Positions 1 to 11,397 of a stretch of DNA of 43,234 bases are shown here, in pieces. The notes under the pieces were generated by a model. That model ran no database searches. It worked only from the letters and a program-made list of their open reading frames with translations, and was not told where the DNA came from. Position 1 is the first letter of the stretch. Each line of letters starts with the position of its first letter. Source of the DNA: Saksenaea vasiformis B4078 (lineage: Eukaryota > Mucoromycota > Mucoromycetes > Mucorales > Saksenaeaceae). A program made the position numbers and the translations under genes. The stretch lies in assembly GCA_000697055.1 (NCBI GenBank), contig JNDT01001635.1, forward strand, positions 1-43,234, given 5' to 3'.

Positions 1-341
1 ATAGTAAAGGACAATAAATACATGACAAAGTCATTGAATGTGATGCGAGATACAAGTTTGGAGCGTTGAGATGCAATGCATTATCTATAAATTTAATTCC
101 CTCAGATATTGTTATCATGGAAGTCCGAGGCGAACCCGATGTTAAGCCTGGAAATGAGTCTTGAATTACAAGATAAATTCATGATCTATCGTGGAATACG
201 CTAACATGGAATTTCCATGATAGTTTCTCCTGATCATTTAATTATCATTTACAATATCATTGAATTCCATGATCGTCATTGAATAATCATGGCGATCATG
301 GAATAATCATGGAAATCGGGCTTTTCCGTGATAACTTTTCC

Positions 342-432
342 CGTAGTGTTACATGAAGTTGGTCCTCCCATGGACGCAAAATTTATTGGAGCGGCGTATA
401 ACACATTCCATGGTTAGTAAGTGGAATGATAT
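342..432. repeat. Dispersed repeat family 1, copy A (partial)
   Basis: This copy shares an ordered series of words with copies B and C: TGGTYCTCC, then ATGGACGCAAA or a variant, then TTTATTGGAGC, then GGTTAGTAAGTGGA. It matches only the right half of the longer copies. It is heavily diverged and contains no coding sequence. It is probably the decayed remnant of an old transposable element. Confidence 0.5.
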
Positions 433-796
433 TCATAGAATTGGATGAAACGTAATAAGATCTACTTCAAAGCGCAGAGTTCATCTGGAAGTAACGACAA
501 CTATCTTCAAATAGACGCAAAGTCATGGGAAAAATTCCGTAGTAACATGCGCATAAAACGGTCCTTACAACAGGCAATATCGTAAGACGTTTTTGATTCA
601 AGCTCTTTCAAGATTATTGACATAAAAGACATAAATTCGTTCACTGTCTTTTGAATGGATTTTTACGCTGTCCATCCTATAGATCTTTGTTTCTTTTAGC
701 TTTTAGGCCTTTTCTCTTTCCTTTTCTCTGTGACCGGGCTAAAGCAAACATCTTGTTAGCCGCTGTGCTTACAGTCATCTGATAAGTGGCAGAATC

Positions 797-990
797 ATGA
801 GCGGACTTTTTAAGCTAATTTATATAAACTTTGCGCCCGGGAAGGGCCAGATAAAAGATTGAGTATGCGATTATTAGTATGTGAATTGACAACAAGCTCG
901 TACGTCACTTATAGCAGTCTGGTTCCTCGATGGACACAAACTTCATATAAAGTAGCATGGATATGTTCATGATTAATAATAAATGGAAAA
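797..990. repeat. Dispersed repeat family 1, copy B
   Basis: This copy aligns end to end with copy C. The left part shares an ACTTTTTA word followed by TAAACTTTGCG and the word AGGGCCAG or GAGCCAG. The middle shares a GARTATGCG-TCATTAGT-like block and a GACAACA or GACAAAA word. The right part shares the TGGTTCCTCGATGGACACA block and ends near AATAAATGGA. Direct orientation relative to A and C. No ORF of note. Confidence 0.5.
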
Positions 991-2391
991 AACGTCAGCG
1001 ACAAGAAGTCAAGTCGCCCAAAAAGTTTACCCAAAACCTTGCGAACAAAGAATGGAAGAGGTAGTTCAAGTCATAATCGCTGTAGATGGATCTGGAGAGG
1101 AAAGGCCACCAAATACGAAAAACAAGCACAGTAGAATAGTATAACATCTGCGCCTACAACCACGCAATTCGAAAGCGCAATACATTCACGAAGACTGATC
1201 TGGAGGCAAAAGATACTATGTACCAGATTCCCAGCATCAAATCGGCTAATCCTACCGGCGATATCGATATCATCATTATGAGCGGATGCCAGCTTTTTAT
1301 GATGTAGATAACAACTAAGGATCTCTTCATCTTAGCTTTTTTTTTTTTTTTTTTTTACTAAACGTTGATTAGGTTCAGCAGGCTGAAACGCAGGATGTAC
1401 ATCCCGCTGTGTCCAGACTTCTTTGTCATACAACGATATTCGAATGTATACTCAGCATAACTCATTTAGCTCGCTTGACGCTTACATGGGAATTCCTTGT
1501 CTTTCCATTGAATAAAACGTCCTTGCAGATTCTCATGTACTCGACAGTCTGACTGGACACCACCACTTCGCCGAGAGCCCACACCCAGAAACAAAAGGGC
1601 GTGACCGAGATGGCGAAGCGATTTCTTAACTGCAGTAAGACGTATGCGCCCAGAGTCATAAAAAACCAGAAGGCGTCACGAGGAAACCTCAGAAAGAGAC
1701 CAAAATGGAAACGATAAAGCACTGGAGATGGAAAGGAGAATCGGAGCACCCTGTAATTATCGCATCTGGAGTCAGAGGCTTATCGATTCTCAATGCGAGG
1801 AGAACTTCCTGCTTCGGCAAGAGCTGCGCGGAACCGTCCCCGTCGACGCTGTGAACAACGCAAGGTATATCTGATTAAAATGGAACCTGACGTAGTTCTC
1901 ATGGAAGGTATGCGTCAGTTACGGAGCACAAACCTCATCCCATAATTTATGAAAAGTTCGTCAACGGAATGCCGGTGCTTCCTAATATTACAACACAATG
2001 TAAAATCGAAACTGTTTTTTATTCGTTTCCTCGTTAAGTGCAGTTGAAAACAGTTCCTGTACAGGGAAATCCCAGCCTTCGGGAGGGTAAATGTGTATTT
2101 ATCAATGAAATGTTTATGAGGCTAAGAGTACTTTCTAGGCTATCGAAGGACGAAGTGTAGGCACGCAACGATATCCATTCCTTAACCTCTTGTACTGAAC
2201 CACTGGACATTGCGAAACAGTTTATATCATGCATCCAACTGTATCTCTCACAAATAAAAAGGCATTTTTTTTCCGAATTTATCGTTGGATGCTTATGCAA
2301 GTGTTATTACTTCAAGCTAACGTTCTGATGGTAAAGTGTCTACTACGGGTCCCATATGTAGCTAATATATCGTGCTGTTACTGTTTATTGA

Positions 2392-2586
2392 ACAACTTTT
2401 TACGCTACTCTAAATAAACTATGCGTCCATGAAGAGCCAGGTTTGCGCTAAGGAAATAATTGAATATGCGGTCATTAGTTCACAAATTGGCGACAAAATA
2501 ATACTGTACTTACATCAACGTGGTTTCCAGATGGGCGCATAATTTATTGGAGCAGCATAAAAAATTGTTCACGGTTAGTAAATGGA
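2392..2586. repeat. Dispersed repeat family 1, copy C
   Basis: This is the best-preserved long copy of the family. It carries the same ordered blocks as copy B, and its right end (TTTATTGGAGCAGC, then GGTTAGTAAATGGA) is closest to copy A. All three copies lie in the same orientation within 2.3 kb. That suggests local duplication or repeated insertion followed by decay. Confidence 0.5.
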
Positions 2587-2942
2587 AGATGATTTGATTG
2601 CCTTCCTACTTATCCCGAAGGTAATCAGGCCAGGAGCCCGGGCCAAGCCCGCACCTGAGTCCGGTGGGGCCAGCATGAGGTTGTTCTGGTGACGAGGACC
2701 AGTGTTGAGAGTTACGCCGTGCAGAGGACTTGAAGCGATGCAAACTACCAGCGATCTATTATACAAGAAGAGTGATGCTGAGCACGACAGTATTTATTTT
2801 ACTTAAATGATGGGTAAAAACGCCACCACAGCTAGGACGGTTCGGGACAGCGGTCATGCAGGCTATCGATAGACAAAAAATCATGAATAATTATAAATTG
2901 ACATCCTTACCGGGGATGTTATGGATTATTTTGGGTGGAACA

Positions 2943-3130
2943 TGTGCTTATCTTGAAACATTTTTACTGCTTTGCGATGGAATACTGGGGAATCCATCAC
3001 TGAAGTACCTCAATGCAAAAAACGATTTTTTGTTTCAATGAGACATTTCCTTATCATGAGCCATTTTTACTGCTTTCCGATGGGATATCGGAAAACGATC
3101 ACTGAAGCACCTCAATGCAAAAACGAAGTT
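2943..3130 (+). repeat. Degenerate tandem duplication, unit about 100 bp
   Basis: Two adjacent units share CATTTTTACTGCTTT, GCGATGG or CCGATGG, AATCCATCACTGAAGTACC or GATCACTGAAGCACC, and TCAATGCAAAAA. The first runs from about 2943 to 3030 and the second from about 3045 to 3130. The duplicated sequence has no recognisable coding content. Confidence 0.55.
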
Positions 3131-4239
3131 ACTCGCACGCGAACTCTTCGTAGGATTGACGCAAAGTAAACTGCTTCTCGCCGCAAAGACGCATCAATTT
3201 CCAGCGCTAAACTTATTCAACTTGAACGTAAAAGGACATATAGCTGACGCAAACGTTGATTCCAAATCCAGTATTTCCAGAGTTTTCCTTACAATGCGTC
3301 GGAAAGGGAAATTGGTGTCGCTGGTTTCTATAACGATTGATCGGCGGATCTTATCATTGTGTTCTCTCTCCTGATCCCGGAATTCTCATCGATTTCCGCT
3401 CAGGATAAAGAGAAAAAAAATAGTTCGTACTGACCCTGTTGTTCTACAAATTGGATGATCTGCGGCGAGGGTCTAAGTAACCGTATCGGGACCATCGGAA
3501 CGGCCTTTTCTCTTTTCTAGACATGCTATCAGGAAATCAGTTACAGACTCTTTTTTTCCTTAAGCGAACCCACAAAGAGGCATGTGAGACAGTTGCTCGT
3601 GGGGACTCCATGCGGAACCTTACAAAATAGTACTTGTCAACAGAACGTGCTGGGATTGGCTGGATACCTTTCTACCAGTGGTGAGCATCAACGTGGTGAA
3701 ACCACACAGTAGACATGTTGTCAATTTACTTGCGGAAAAAATTCCAATTTCATCTTTTTTTTTTATTACAGCTATTTGGATCCGTCCCAGTCGTTTGATT
3801 TCAGTTCGCGGGCATTTTTTATTGTAAAAAATCTGCAAGTCTTACATCGGTTCTTTTTTTATCACATTGATTTGTCGCCCAATCAGGTAATCGTATATGG
3901 ATCCGCCCCAAAAAATGATCGATAGGGGATGACCCAAAGAAAAGGTTCCATTGGCTGCGTGCATCTTACCTTCTAGTCAGCTGCTTCGTCGGAGTCCATC
4001 CCATTTGTACAGAAATTGGGGTCCAAGCAAATTGAGCTTCGCTGGTTTCCTTGCCATGAAACGACCTGAATTTGTCTCACCCAATCAACAAAAGCAGGTG
4101 AGTGTCAAAAAGCCCAGTCTGATGTCATGGGAACTCGAGAAAATCACAGACCAGAGGGACACTTGGGGCTTTTGTGCCACGTATAAAAAGCTGTTCATTC
4201 ATACAGATCACCTGTTCTTTTATTTCTTACTCTTTACCC

Positions 4240-5509
4240 ATGGTCACGACTTCATTATACATCCTCTATAGTTATTTGCAACATTCACTCCACAACAGCA
4301 TATCCTCTACATCCTCTGTTACCTCCTTGCTGTCCTACTTATCCCGTACAAAGCTAATCATTCATCGCCGGAAAGAAAAATCATCCACAAAAAAACTTGA
4401 CTGCCAAATAGTATACCCTCGAAAGCTAAAGCATTATCAAAACTACAGTTATCACCAGGAGCAACAAAGCCTTAACAATGAACCAATTCTCAAGAAACAA
4501 TGCGATGTCACCAGCAAGCGACGGTTGACCGGTTTGGATATGCCAGTGACGCCGCATTATCTTGCGCCAAGAGCACCGATCGTTCTTTGTCACGGATTAT
4601 ACGGATTTGATCTTTGGGGTCCCGACGCTTTCCCGCGGCTACAGCTCCACTACTGGAATGGTGTTGAAGATGCGTTGGCCAAATTAGGTGCCAAGGTCAT
4701 TGTAACAGGTGTCTCCAGGACAGGTAGCATTGCCGAAAGAGCGCGCGAATTACACAATATTCTCAAGGTCGTCTTGGACAATAAAGATGCCAATTTTGTT
4801 GCCCATTCCATGGGTGGCCTTGACTGCCGTCATCTGCTCTCACATATCAAGGACCGGCCCTACCGAGTTCGATCGCTTACCACCATCTGCACCCCTCATC
4901 GTGGTTCTCCAGTCATGGATTGGTTTCGTGACAATGTCGGCGTCGGCATGGCAAGACAGAAAGACATTCAGTGGCAGAGCACTTCCATGAATGCTTTGAA
5001 GAGCGTCAACCGAAGTGACACTGCCGCAGCAGGCTGGAATATCGATATGAATGCCAAGACTTTACTCAACACAGCAATTCAGTGGTTTGATGAACCAGCC
5101 TATGCCAACTTGACGACAGATTACTGCAACAACTACTTTAATCCGAATACGCCTGATGATCCCAACGTCTCTTACTATTCTTATGCCGCTTCAACTACTA
5201 TTCCTCTATGGTCCTCATTTCTTGGCTTGCCATGGCAATTGGTTAAAGAAAAAGAAGGCGATAACGATGGCATCGTTAGCGTTGAAAGTGCCAAATGGGG
5301 CCAGTACGTGAAGACAATTCCAGCTGATCACTGGGATCTCACTGGTAAAAGGTTAGTCTCATTACAACTATAAACACACACCTTCCATACTTACAGTTGT
5401 TGTTTATAGTTATGTTCCCTATCGCTGGCAAACAGATCCATCAAACACATTTGACCGAAACGAGTTTTACGTGGACCTAGCATCACGGCTATACCATATG
5501 TCACATTGA
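4240..5509 (+). CDS. Alpha/beta-hydrolase triacylglycerol lipase
   Basis: Predicted serine esterase or lipase of about 403 aa; exons 4240-5351 and 5410-5509. The oxyanion-loop motif HGLYG begins at residue 118. The nucleophile elbow AHSMGG places the catalytic serine at 190. The acid is probably in DNDGI (341-345) and the histidine is H364 in ADHWDL, the order expected for this fungal/bacterial lipase family. The intron is fixed by frame: the earlier AG at 5396 would give a stop, while the AG at 5409 restores a conserved C-terminus. The first in-frame ATG is 4240. The first 40 residues are rich in Ser, Thr, Leu and Tyr and almost free of acidic residues, so a targeting signal is possible. An ATG at 4056 followed by a perfect CAG|GTGAGT donor (4098) could supply a different first exon, so the N-terminus is uncertain. 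Substrate is inferred from family only. Confidence 0.85.
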
Positions 5510-6610
5510 AGCATCACACCTTTCTAAGCCTGCGGAAAAGCAGGTCTTTGTATACACCCCCTCCCTCCTATATTAATCTCCTTCTCCCATTAAATGATAT
5601 CAACTTTTGTTTAAAAGAAAGTCAAATCTGCATCTCCTAAAACTACATGTTTCGCGCTTACACATGAGATATCGCATAACCATAAAGTCTTATCGCACAA
5701 AGCTAGACGCACTTAAGACATGCTGTCATTTTATATACACAAAGCATAGCAGGCTTGAATCCACGGATGATTTCCAAAACAGTGAGTTCGCACATGCAGT
5801 CTCTTCATTTGTTTGAACAAGATCATTCGCACATTCATCTTGTTCTGATTCAAATTCGACTTGAATCGTATCCGATTTGCTCACGAATATTCCATGTCAT
5901 GGTATGTTGCTTTCAGCTACCCATCAGCAGCCGCGCAGAGGGACAGAAATAATATCCGACATGGTGGCGTGGTATTTGGCTGCGAACTTAGAAGCTGACC
6001 TGTGTCACTCCGGGTGCTGTATGGTTTTGCTTATTGTTGGAGACTACAAGTGCGCCAAATGCTGTTGCTATAAAGACTTGATCTTGTGACAAAAAATAAA
6101 CAAACACGTCAAATTTAAATCTACGGGTACACTGGAACCTGAAAGCTGGCTTGATGAGCACTTATTGCTTCATCTGTAAACAAAGAGGACATGTATTGAT
6201 AGCAAGGGTGATGGCAGTGGGAATAAAAGAGCCAACCTGTGTTGTTGTCTCACCAATTGTATTCAATTTAGCAAGAGATTTCCCTGTTACTACGTTACTG
6301 TAAACAATACTTGGTACTTAATCATTTCATCCATTTGTCAAATTATATGTTCGGAACTGAAAGTTATGGTTTCTCTGGAAGAAATTAGAGCACTGGAAAT
6401 TGTAGAGCAGACAAACAAATGGGTCAGTGGCGATGAAATCACAATGGATGTTCATACGTTCAAAAAAGGGGGCGTTCAATAGCATTCACGGACCCGCAGT
6501 TTTTCCTTCTGTAACTGCTTTATCACGTTCATTCAAGTAGCGTGATGTAATACTAGAAGGAAAAGAAGCATAATTCGACTTTCTTTATCTGATTTGAGAG
6601 ATGGGAAGAT
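5510..6610. other. Intergenic between lipase and YIPF6
   Basis: This stretch holds the 3' ends of two convergent genes and no recognisable gene. A 38-codon plus-strand ORF at 6366-6482 has protein-like composition with acidic and hydrophobic residues in alternation. It has no recognised family and no convincing flanking exons. Confidence 0.5.
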
Positions 6611-7755
6611 TCAAGACGTCAGGACAAGCCAAGAGATGACAAAGTAAAATAAGCATAGGGGGTATACCTATTGAACGTCGTTAGAGAATTTTATAACAAG
6701 AAAAATCCATCAACTTACTGCCAATACACGACGATTCTCTAGATTGATTTGTGATTCGGACAGGAAACTCACAGATGCTATAATGCAATGATTAAGAGGA
6801 GTCAAACGTTAAGGAGATCATTGCTCTTACCATATGTCGACCACATAAAAGTGACTATCGCAAGAGGCAGTCGCGCCCAGATCGAATCGACAAAGATGGC
6901 AATGACGGCTGCCACAACGAGCGGGAAAAGGCAGTAGCCAATCACACAAACAGACTGGAAGAAGGACCTTTTTTTTTTTTTACGCAGACGGTCAGCATGA
7001 TATTGTAACTCCAGCCTCTCTTTTGCTTCTACGTACACTGCACCGCCGAGCAATTTTGCATTTAACGTGACTACTGCTGCACCTATCCAGACAATCACGA
7101 AGATGCCAGTGAAGATCGGCACAGCTTGTTCCGCAGGTGCTTTGGTGCTGAGTATACTGGCGGATAGGACGAGTCAATTCGAATGATCAATATGGCCGGA
7201 TGACTTACATTGACAATGCAAGGCATAGGAGAAGAGGTCCCCATAGATCCCCTTTACGTGAAAAATGTTGAACAAATCCAGTCGTTCTTGTTGGCATTTG
7301 GTGATAACTTACAGTCTTTCAGCACGTTTCTGTCACCTCGTGGATGAAGCACTTGTTTGACCTTCCCAAAAACCTTCCTCAGATCGCGAAGCTGATGTCG
7401 TGATATCAGTAACAATACATTAAGTACAAGGCCAAAGAAAAAAAAAACTCACAATAGTGGTTGAAACGGGTTCGTCCAGCGTGTCTTCGCCAGTATACAC
7501 GTATGAAGATTCCACGTTCTCCTGTTGCACTGCTGATCTGTTTGTGCTGCCGATATTACCTGCCAGCAAAGGATTGGCAAATGGGTTGGCATTCTGCGAC
7601 GGTGGCGCTGGGGCCGTTCGGGTGGTGGATTGGCCTGTAAGATCAAGGTCCGGTTCAACATACGTCGAGGATAAGAAAGGGTCTGTTTCTGTATGTGATG
7701 CAAACGGATTCTCATACTCCGTCTGCGCCGAATGCGGCTGGTTGGGTGGGTTCAT
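6611..7755 (-). CDS. YIPF6: YIPF6-type Yip1-domain Golgi membrane protein
   Basis: Multi-pass Golgi/ER membrane protein of the Yip1 family, which interacts with Rab GTPases in vesicle traffic. Seven exons (minus strand): 7755-7453, 7391-7313, 7251-7209, 7156-7037, 6967-6831, 6777-6719, 6667-6611; 265 aa. The N-terminal 100 residues are Pro/Asn/Thr-rich and cytosolic. The family core follows: LRDLRK, a WDLWGP block, then VIVWIGA, LNAKLLGG, SFFQSVCVIGYC and YFVISW, which match the five membrane spans of YIPF6. Every exon junction keeps phase and joins conserved blocks. The 69-nt intron 7036-6968 is odd: its acceptor follows 13 adenines instead of a pyrimidine tract, but a GCTGAC branch point lies 23 nt upstream. 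The start ATG is 122 bp from the divergent TRAPPC6 gene. Confidence 0.93.
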
Positions 7756-7877
7756 GGCAAGAGGCAGACCTTTCTCTCTGAAAAATCCCAAGTATTCTTG
7801 GCTTTACCTATGACGTCGGCGGACCTGCAAATTGCGGTCGTCGCGCTCTTTTGCCTTCCTCTTTTTCAGTTTTTGGC
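7756..7877. promoter_or_regulatory. Shared divergent promoter YIPF6 / TRAPPC6
   Basis: Only 122 bp separate the start codons of two divergently transcribed genes, both acting in Golgi membrane traffic. Both 5' UTRs and core promoters must fit here or overlap the neighbouring first exons. No clear TATA box is seen. Confidence 0.6.
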
Positions 7878-8649
7878 ATGGCTGGTTTTGGTGATGATGT
7901 GAATGTTGGAGGAGCTTACGCACAGCAGCCTCGGCTTGTGAGCGAAAGCTGCGTAGACTTCCTTTTGATCGAAATGGTTGATTCCATCTGCAGAGCGGCG
8001 ACGACTGAGGCTGAAGCAGACAGTGAAGCAGTTTATTACAAACTAGAGACGCTTGGGTACGCCGTGGGCCAGCGATTAGTAGAAAGGTAAAACCTTGTAT
8101 ACATATATAACAGGAACCTATGGCTTGAACGATGTGCACAGGTTTACTAAGGATCGGCCTCGGTTTGTGGATACGCTCGATGTCGTAAAATTCATATGCA
8201 AGGACTTGTGGACTATCATGTTTAAAAAGCAAATCGACAATCTGAAAACGAACCATAGAGTAAGAGGGGAGAGAGAGAGAGAGAGATTATAATAGCATGA
8301 ATGTCTAAGCGGATGGGAGCAGGGAGTTTATGTCTTGCAAGATAACAATTTCCGTTGGTTTATGCGGATGTCAACAGACGTTGGTGGAGCGGATTCTGCA
8401 AAAAAAGCAACTCCAGTAAGTCAAACATTGTGTGCTTTACGGAGCTGACGATGGCTACATTGCTATTCAGTATATTTGGTTTCCTTGCGGTATTATTCGG
8501 GGTGCATTAGCTAACTTAGGTGTACATAGCGTGGTGATTGCGGAGACATCCAATTTGCCTCAATGTAAGCGCTCCTGTTTTGGGAACAACAATGTTTATA
8601 CTTTACACTCTCTTGTTTAGGTACGTTCCAAATCAAAATTGTTAAATAA
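7878..8649 (+). CDS. TRS33: TRAPP complex subunit TRAPPC6 / Trs33
   Basis: Small core subunit of the TRAPP tethering complex, the exchange factor for Rab1/Ypt1 at the Golgi. Five exons: 7878-8086, 8142-8259, 8323-8415, 8471-8564, 8621-8649; 180 aa. Family blocks appear in order: [43 protein letters not shown], the [10 protein letters not shown] block, then [12 protein letters not shown] and FQIKIVK at the C-terminus. All junctions are in phase. The N-terminal 25 residues, rich in Gly and Val, precede the conserved fold. The second intron contains a short GA microsatellite. Divergent from YIPF6 and convergent with ESF1. Another TRAPP subunit gene, TRAPPC13, lies about 30 kb away in this window. 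Confidence 0.95.
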
Positions 8650-8753
8650 AGCGAATGTATGCGTAGGATGGGATGGTGGAGAGAGTGGCTTTTTGCATTC
8701 CACAATGGTTTGCAACGTTATCCCACGTTTAAGCTTAGAAACACGTACAGATG

Positions 8754-8755
<2 letters not shown>

Positions 8756-8828
<73 letters not shown>
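8756..8828. repeat. Composite (TA)n(GA)n microsatellite
   Basis: About 30 bp of alternating TA pass directly into about 42 bp of alternating GA. The tract lies in the convergent 3' space between TRAPPC6 and ESF1. It creates spurious ORFs on both strands. Confidence 0.95.
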
Positions 8829-8831
<3 letters not shown>

Positions 8832-8954
8832 CATAAGAACTATCCGAGCAGTAAAGATGAATATAGCCTTTCCAACTGAATGGATGGCGCATGTCATTAA
8901 GTACATATCACAATTCTAATGAAAATGGTACAAATGGAGTTAACTACAAATGAT

Positions 8955-11397
8955 CTACAGCTTTTGGCGCTTGCCCAACTTGGGTTGTGATAATGCTCCC
9001 TTTCGCTTGACAGAATCAACAAGTTTTGATAGCGAGCTATCTTTTGGCTTTGCATCAGTTTTGCCATCAGCAACCTATCATAGACAGTTGAGTAAAGCCT
9101 ATTGCAATTGCTGTCCCTTTCTTTTTTTGTTACCTTTGGTTTTGCGCCTTTCTCCCAGGTATCGGCGTCTGCTGTGCTCTGTTTCATCTTCTCTTGTCGT
9201 GCCTCCAATAATTTCTTCATCGACTTGGTCTTTTTGAATTGAGGATTGGTGGGATCAATGGCAAAGTGATGGGATTCTTGCAGTGCTGCAAAACGAGGAT
9301 CGCTGACATCGATTTCGAAATTGTCTTCACCAATATCCATCTTCTTTCCTTTCTTGCCCTTTTTGCCCTTCTTTTCCATTTTTTCGCGCTTGAGCACTTC
9401 CTTCATGTTAAAACCTTCACCCTTGCCATCATCATCCATAAGCAGCTCCAATTCAGCTCTCTGTCGTTTCTGCTCTTCGCGCTCTTCTTTAGATAGTTTC
9501 TTCTTGTTTTTCTTCTTATTCTTCTTATCAGCTTTTCCTATCACTCCGTTTTAGTCGCTGTTCACATCTCTAAAACAATAGCTTACCATCAGCTGTGACC
9601 ATTCCCTCGTCTTCCATCTCTTGCAGTGTCTCCTTAAAGTAAGGGTCATTTGCCATTTCTTCATCGACTTCGGATTCATCGGAGTCTCCGATAGCGGATT
9701 TGCCGGGATTCTTTTCATTCATTCTCCTTTCTTTCTTAGCCTTTCTCTTCTCTCGCTGTTTGCGCATGTATTTCTCAATGGTGGTTTCTTCCTTCTCTTC
9801 CTCCTCATCATTGAACTTATTCTGCACTGCCGCACCAGCCTTTTCGCTTAGACCTGGTGTAAAGGAAATTTCCATATCGCCATCTTCCTCGTCTGCATCA
9901 GCGCCTTTGTCTTCAAATACAGACTTATCGTTCGAACCGGCAAGCAATTTTCTGTATTTCTCACGCATAGCTTCGACGCTCTCTTCCTCTTCATCCTCGT
10001 CTGAAGATGAAGCCAAGTAAGCATCGAAGTCGAGATCCTTCAGATCGTCCTCAGTAAATTCGCGACGAGTGAATTGAACACGGTCTGGATCGTCTTGATC
10101 CCAAGTGAGCTTGACTTTGCTATGTTGTAAAGCCTTTCAACAATGTCAGCTAATCTGAAATTAAAATAAATAAGCATGTTACTCACCTCTGTAACAAACG
10201 TCGTAGGCTTGTAGTTTTCCGGGGCTGTAGTCGCTACCTCTTTCGGTTCATCGTCAAAGGTCATGTCATCGGGTATATAGCGAAGATCAAAGAAGTTGGC
10301 ACTGCTTTCGTATTCTGAGCCGTCGCAGGACTTGTAGATCGATTTTGCCGTTTCTGCGGAATCACACTCGATTACTGCGTAATAGTATCTAGTCATGCAG
10401 TTGTCAGAACTCATCGGCTCTTCCTTTTTTGACACTCACCTGAGTCGTTCACGTTGATAATTGCGCAGTGCTTCCTGATCAAATTCGGCGCCGTCACCCT
10501 CCTCCAGCTGATTTTTGATAATGGACTCCTCAGTGACATCATCCTGATCAGAGTCCTCATTTTTCTTTGAGGCCTTAAAGATTTCACGAGGAGGGCCTTC
10601 CATATCTTCCTTCGCAAGTCGCTCCTTGCCGAATTCGGAAGGGTAGATTGTAACACTTTTAATGACCGAGGTGGCAGGCTTGAAAGTGTTCATCACTTTG
10701 AGAATGTCCACTGCCTTGATCTTATCCCAATCCATATTGACAGCGGCTAGACGACGGGTCTCTTCGCCTTCAGCAATACGCTAGCAGCACATTAGACCCC
10801 ACCGCTTACTATATCAAGCACCACTTACTGGTTGAGCATCATCATCTTCTTCCTCTTCTTCTTCTTCGATGTCTTCGTCTTCATCCGAGCTTGATTCATC
10901 GGAGGATGAGATGACACCCTTGCCTCGCATTGGATCGTACGCCTTTTGTTCCACGTCTGATTCTTCTTCATCGCTAGACTCTTCTTCGCTCGACTCCTCG
11001 TCCTCGAGATTTCCCTCATCCTCAGCCAATTCCTTCTCTAGCTGTTCCAAAGACTTGCCCTCGTCAGATTGCTCGTCCTCGTCTTCGTCCTGCACACGAT
11101 AGAATCTTTTCATTTCTTTCTCTGCTGTATTTCCTTCAAGACGACGGCCATATTTATCAACCTTGGCTAAATACATCAATCAGTATGAATAATGGCAACT
11201 TCATTCAACGTACGTCCGGTGCCAAAGTCCTTGGAATGCATCATGGCAGAGAAACGCTTGTCGATCGCCACCTTCATGTCTTTCTTCTTGGGACGCAAGA
11301 AGCGAGGATCATTGTGAATATGTTTAAAACGAGGATCAGTCGTTACTGGACCATCCTGTTCCTTGCTGTTTCCTTTAAAATTCTTCTTGGGTGGCAT
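8955..11397 (-). CDS. ESF1: Pre-rRNA processing protein ESF1
   Basis: Nucleolar factor for early 18S rRNA processing and 40S subunit assembly. Seven exons (minus strand): 11397-11214, 11166-10829, 10780-10440, 10388-10187, 10133-9587, 9537-9134, 9074-8955; 711 aa. The N-terminus has the family signature DPRFKHIHNDPRF, then KRFSAM and KVDKYGRRL. A long Glu/Asp/Ser tract follows (about residues 75-170). The ESF1 core has RRLAAVNMDWD, TIYPSEFGKER, an RYYYAVIECDS RNA-binding segment and LTWDQDDPDR. The C-terminal NUC153-type motif is DPRFAAL, FAIDPTNPQFKKT, and the protein ends in a Lys-rich tail. All phases close without stops. Length falls between yeast (about 630) and human (about 850) ESF1. 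Divergent from ERH with 153 bp between starts. Confidence 0.96.

Larger units (their letters stand above)
1..4239. other. Gene-poor, repeat-bearing left flank
   Basis: No complete gene is supported in this stretch. It is AT-rich with scattered short ORFs that lack conserved motifs. It holds three degenerate copies of a dispersed repeat, a tandem duplication, a poly-T run near 1338-1356 and an array of ATCATGGAAT-like words at about 185-312 (all listed separately). A hydrophobic minus-strand reading frame at 1462-1749 contains two possible membrane spans, but it begins without ATG and I could not join it to other exons. Confidence 0.6.

Noticed and set aside
1462..1749. Hydrophobic minus-strand ORF
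   Set aside because: It starts at GTG, has no family motif, and I could not join it to flanking exons. It may be a relic, but it is not supportable as a gene.
3951..4271. 106-codon frame ahead of the lipase resembling a mitochondrial leader
   Set aside because: It begins at TTG, not ATG. The first real ATG in that frame is 4056, so most of the apparent leader would not be translated.
8617..8906. ORFs with long Ser-Leu and Tyr-Ile runs
   Set aside because: They are translations of the TA/GA microsatellite.
9700..11102. Ser-rich plus-strand ORFs over the ESF1 gene
   Set aside because: They are antisense shadows of the Glu/Asp-rich tracts of ESF1.
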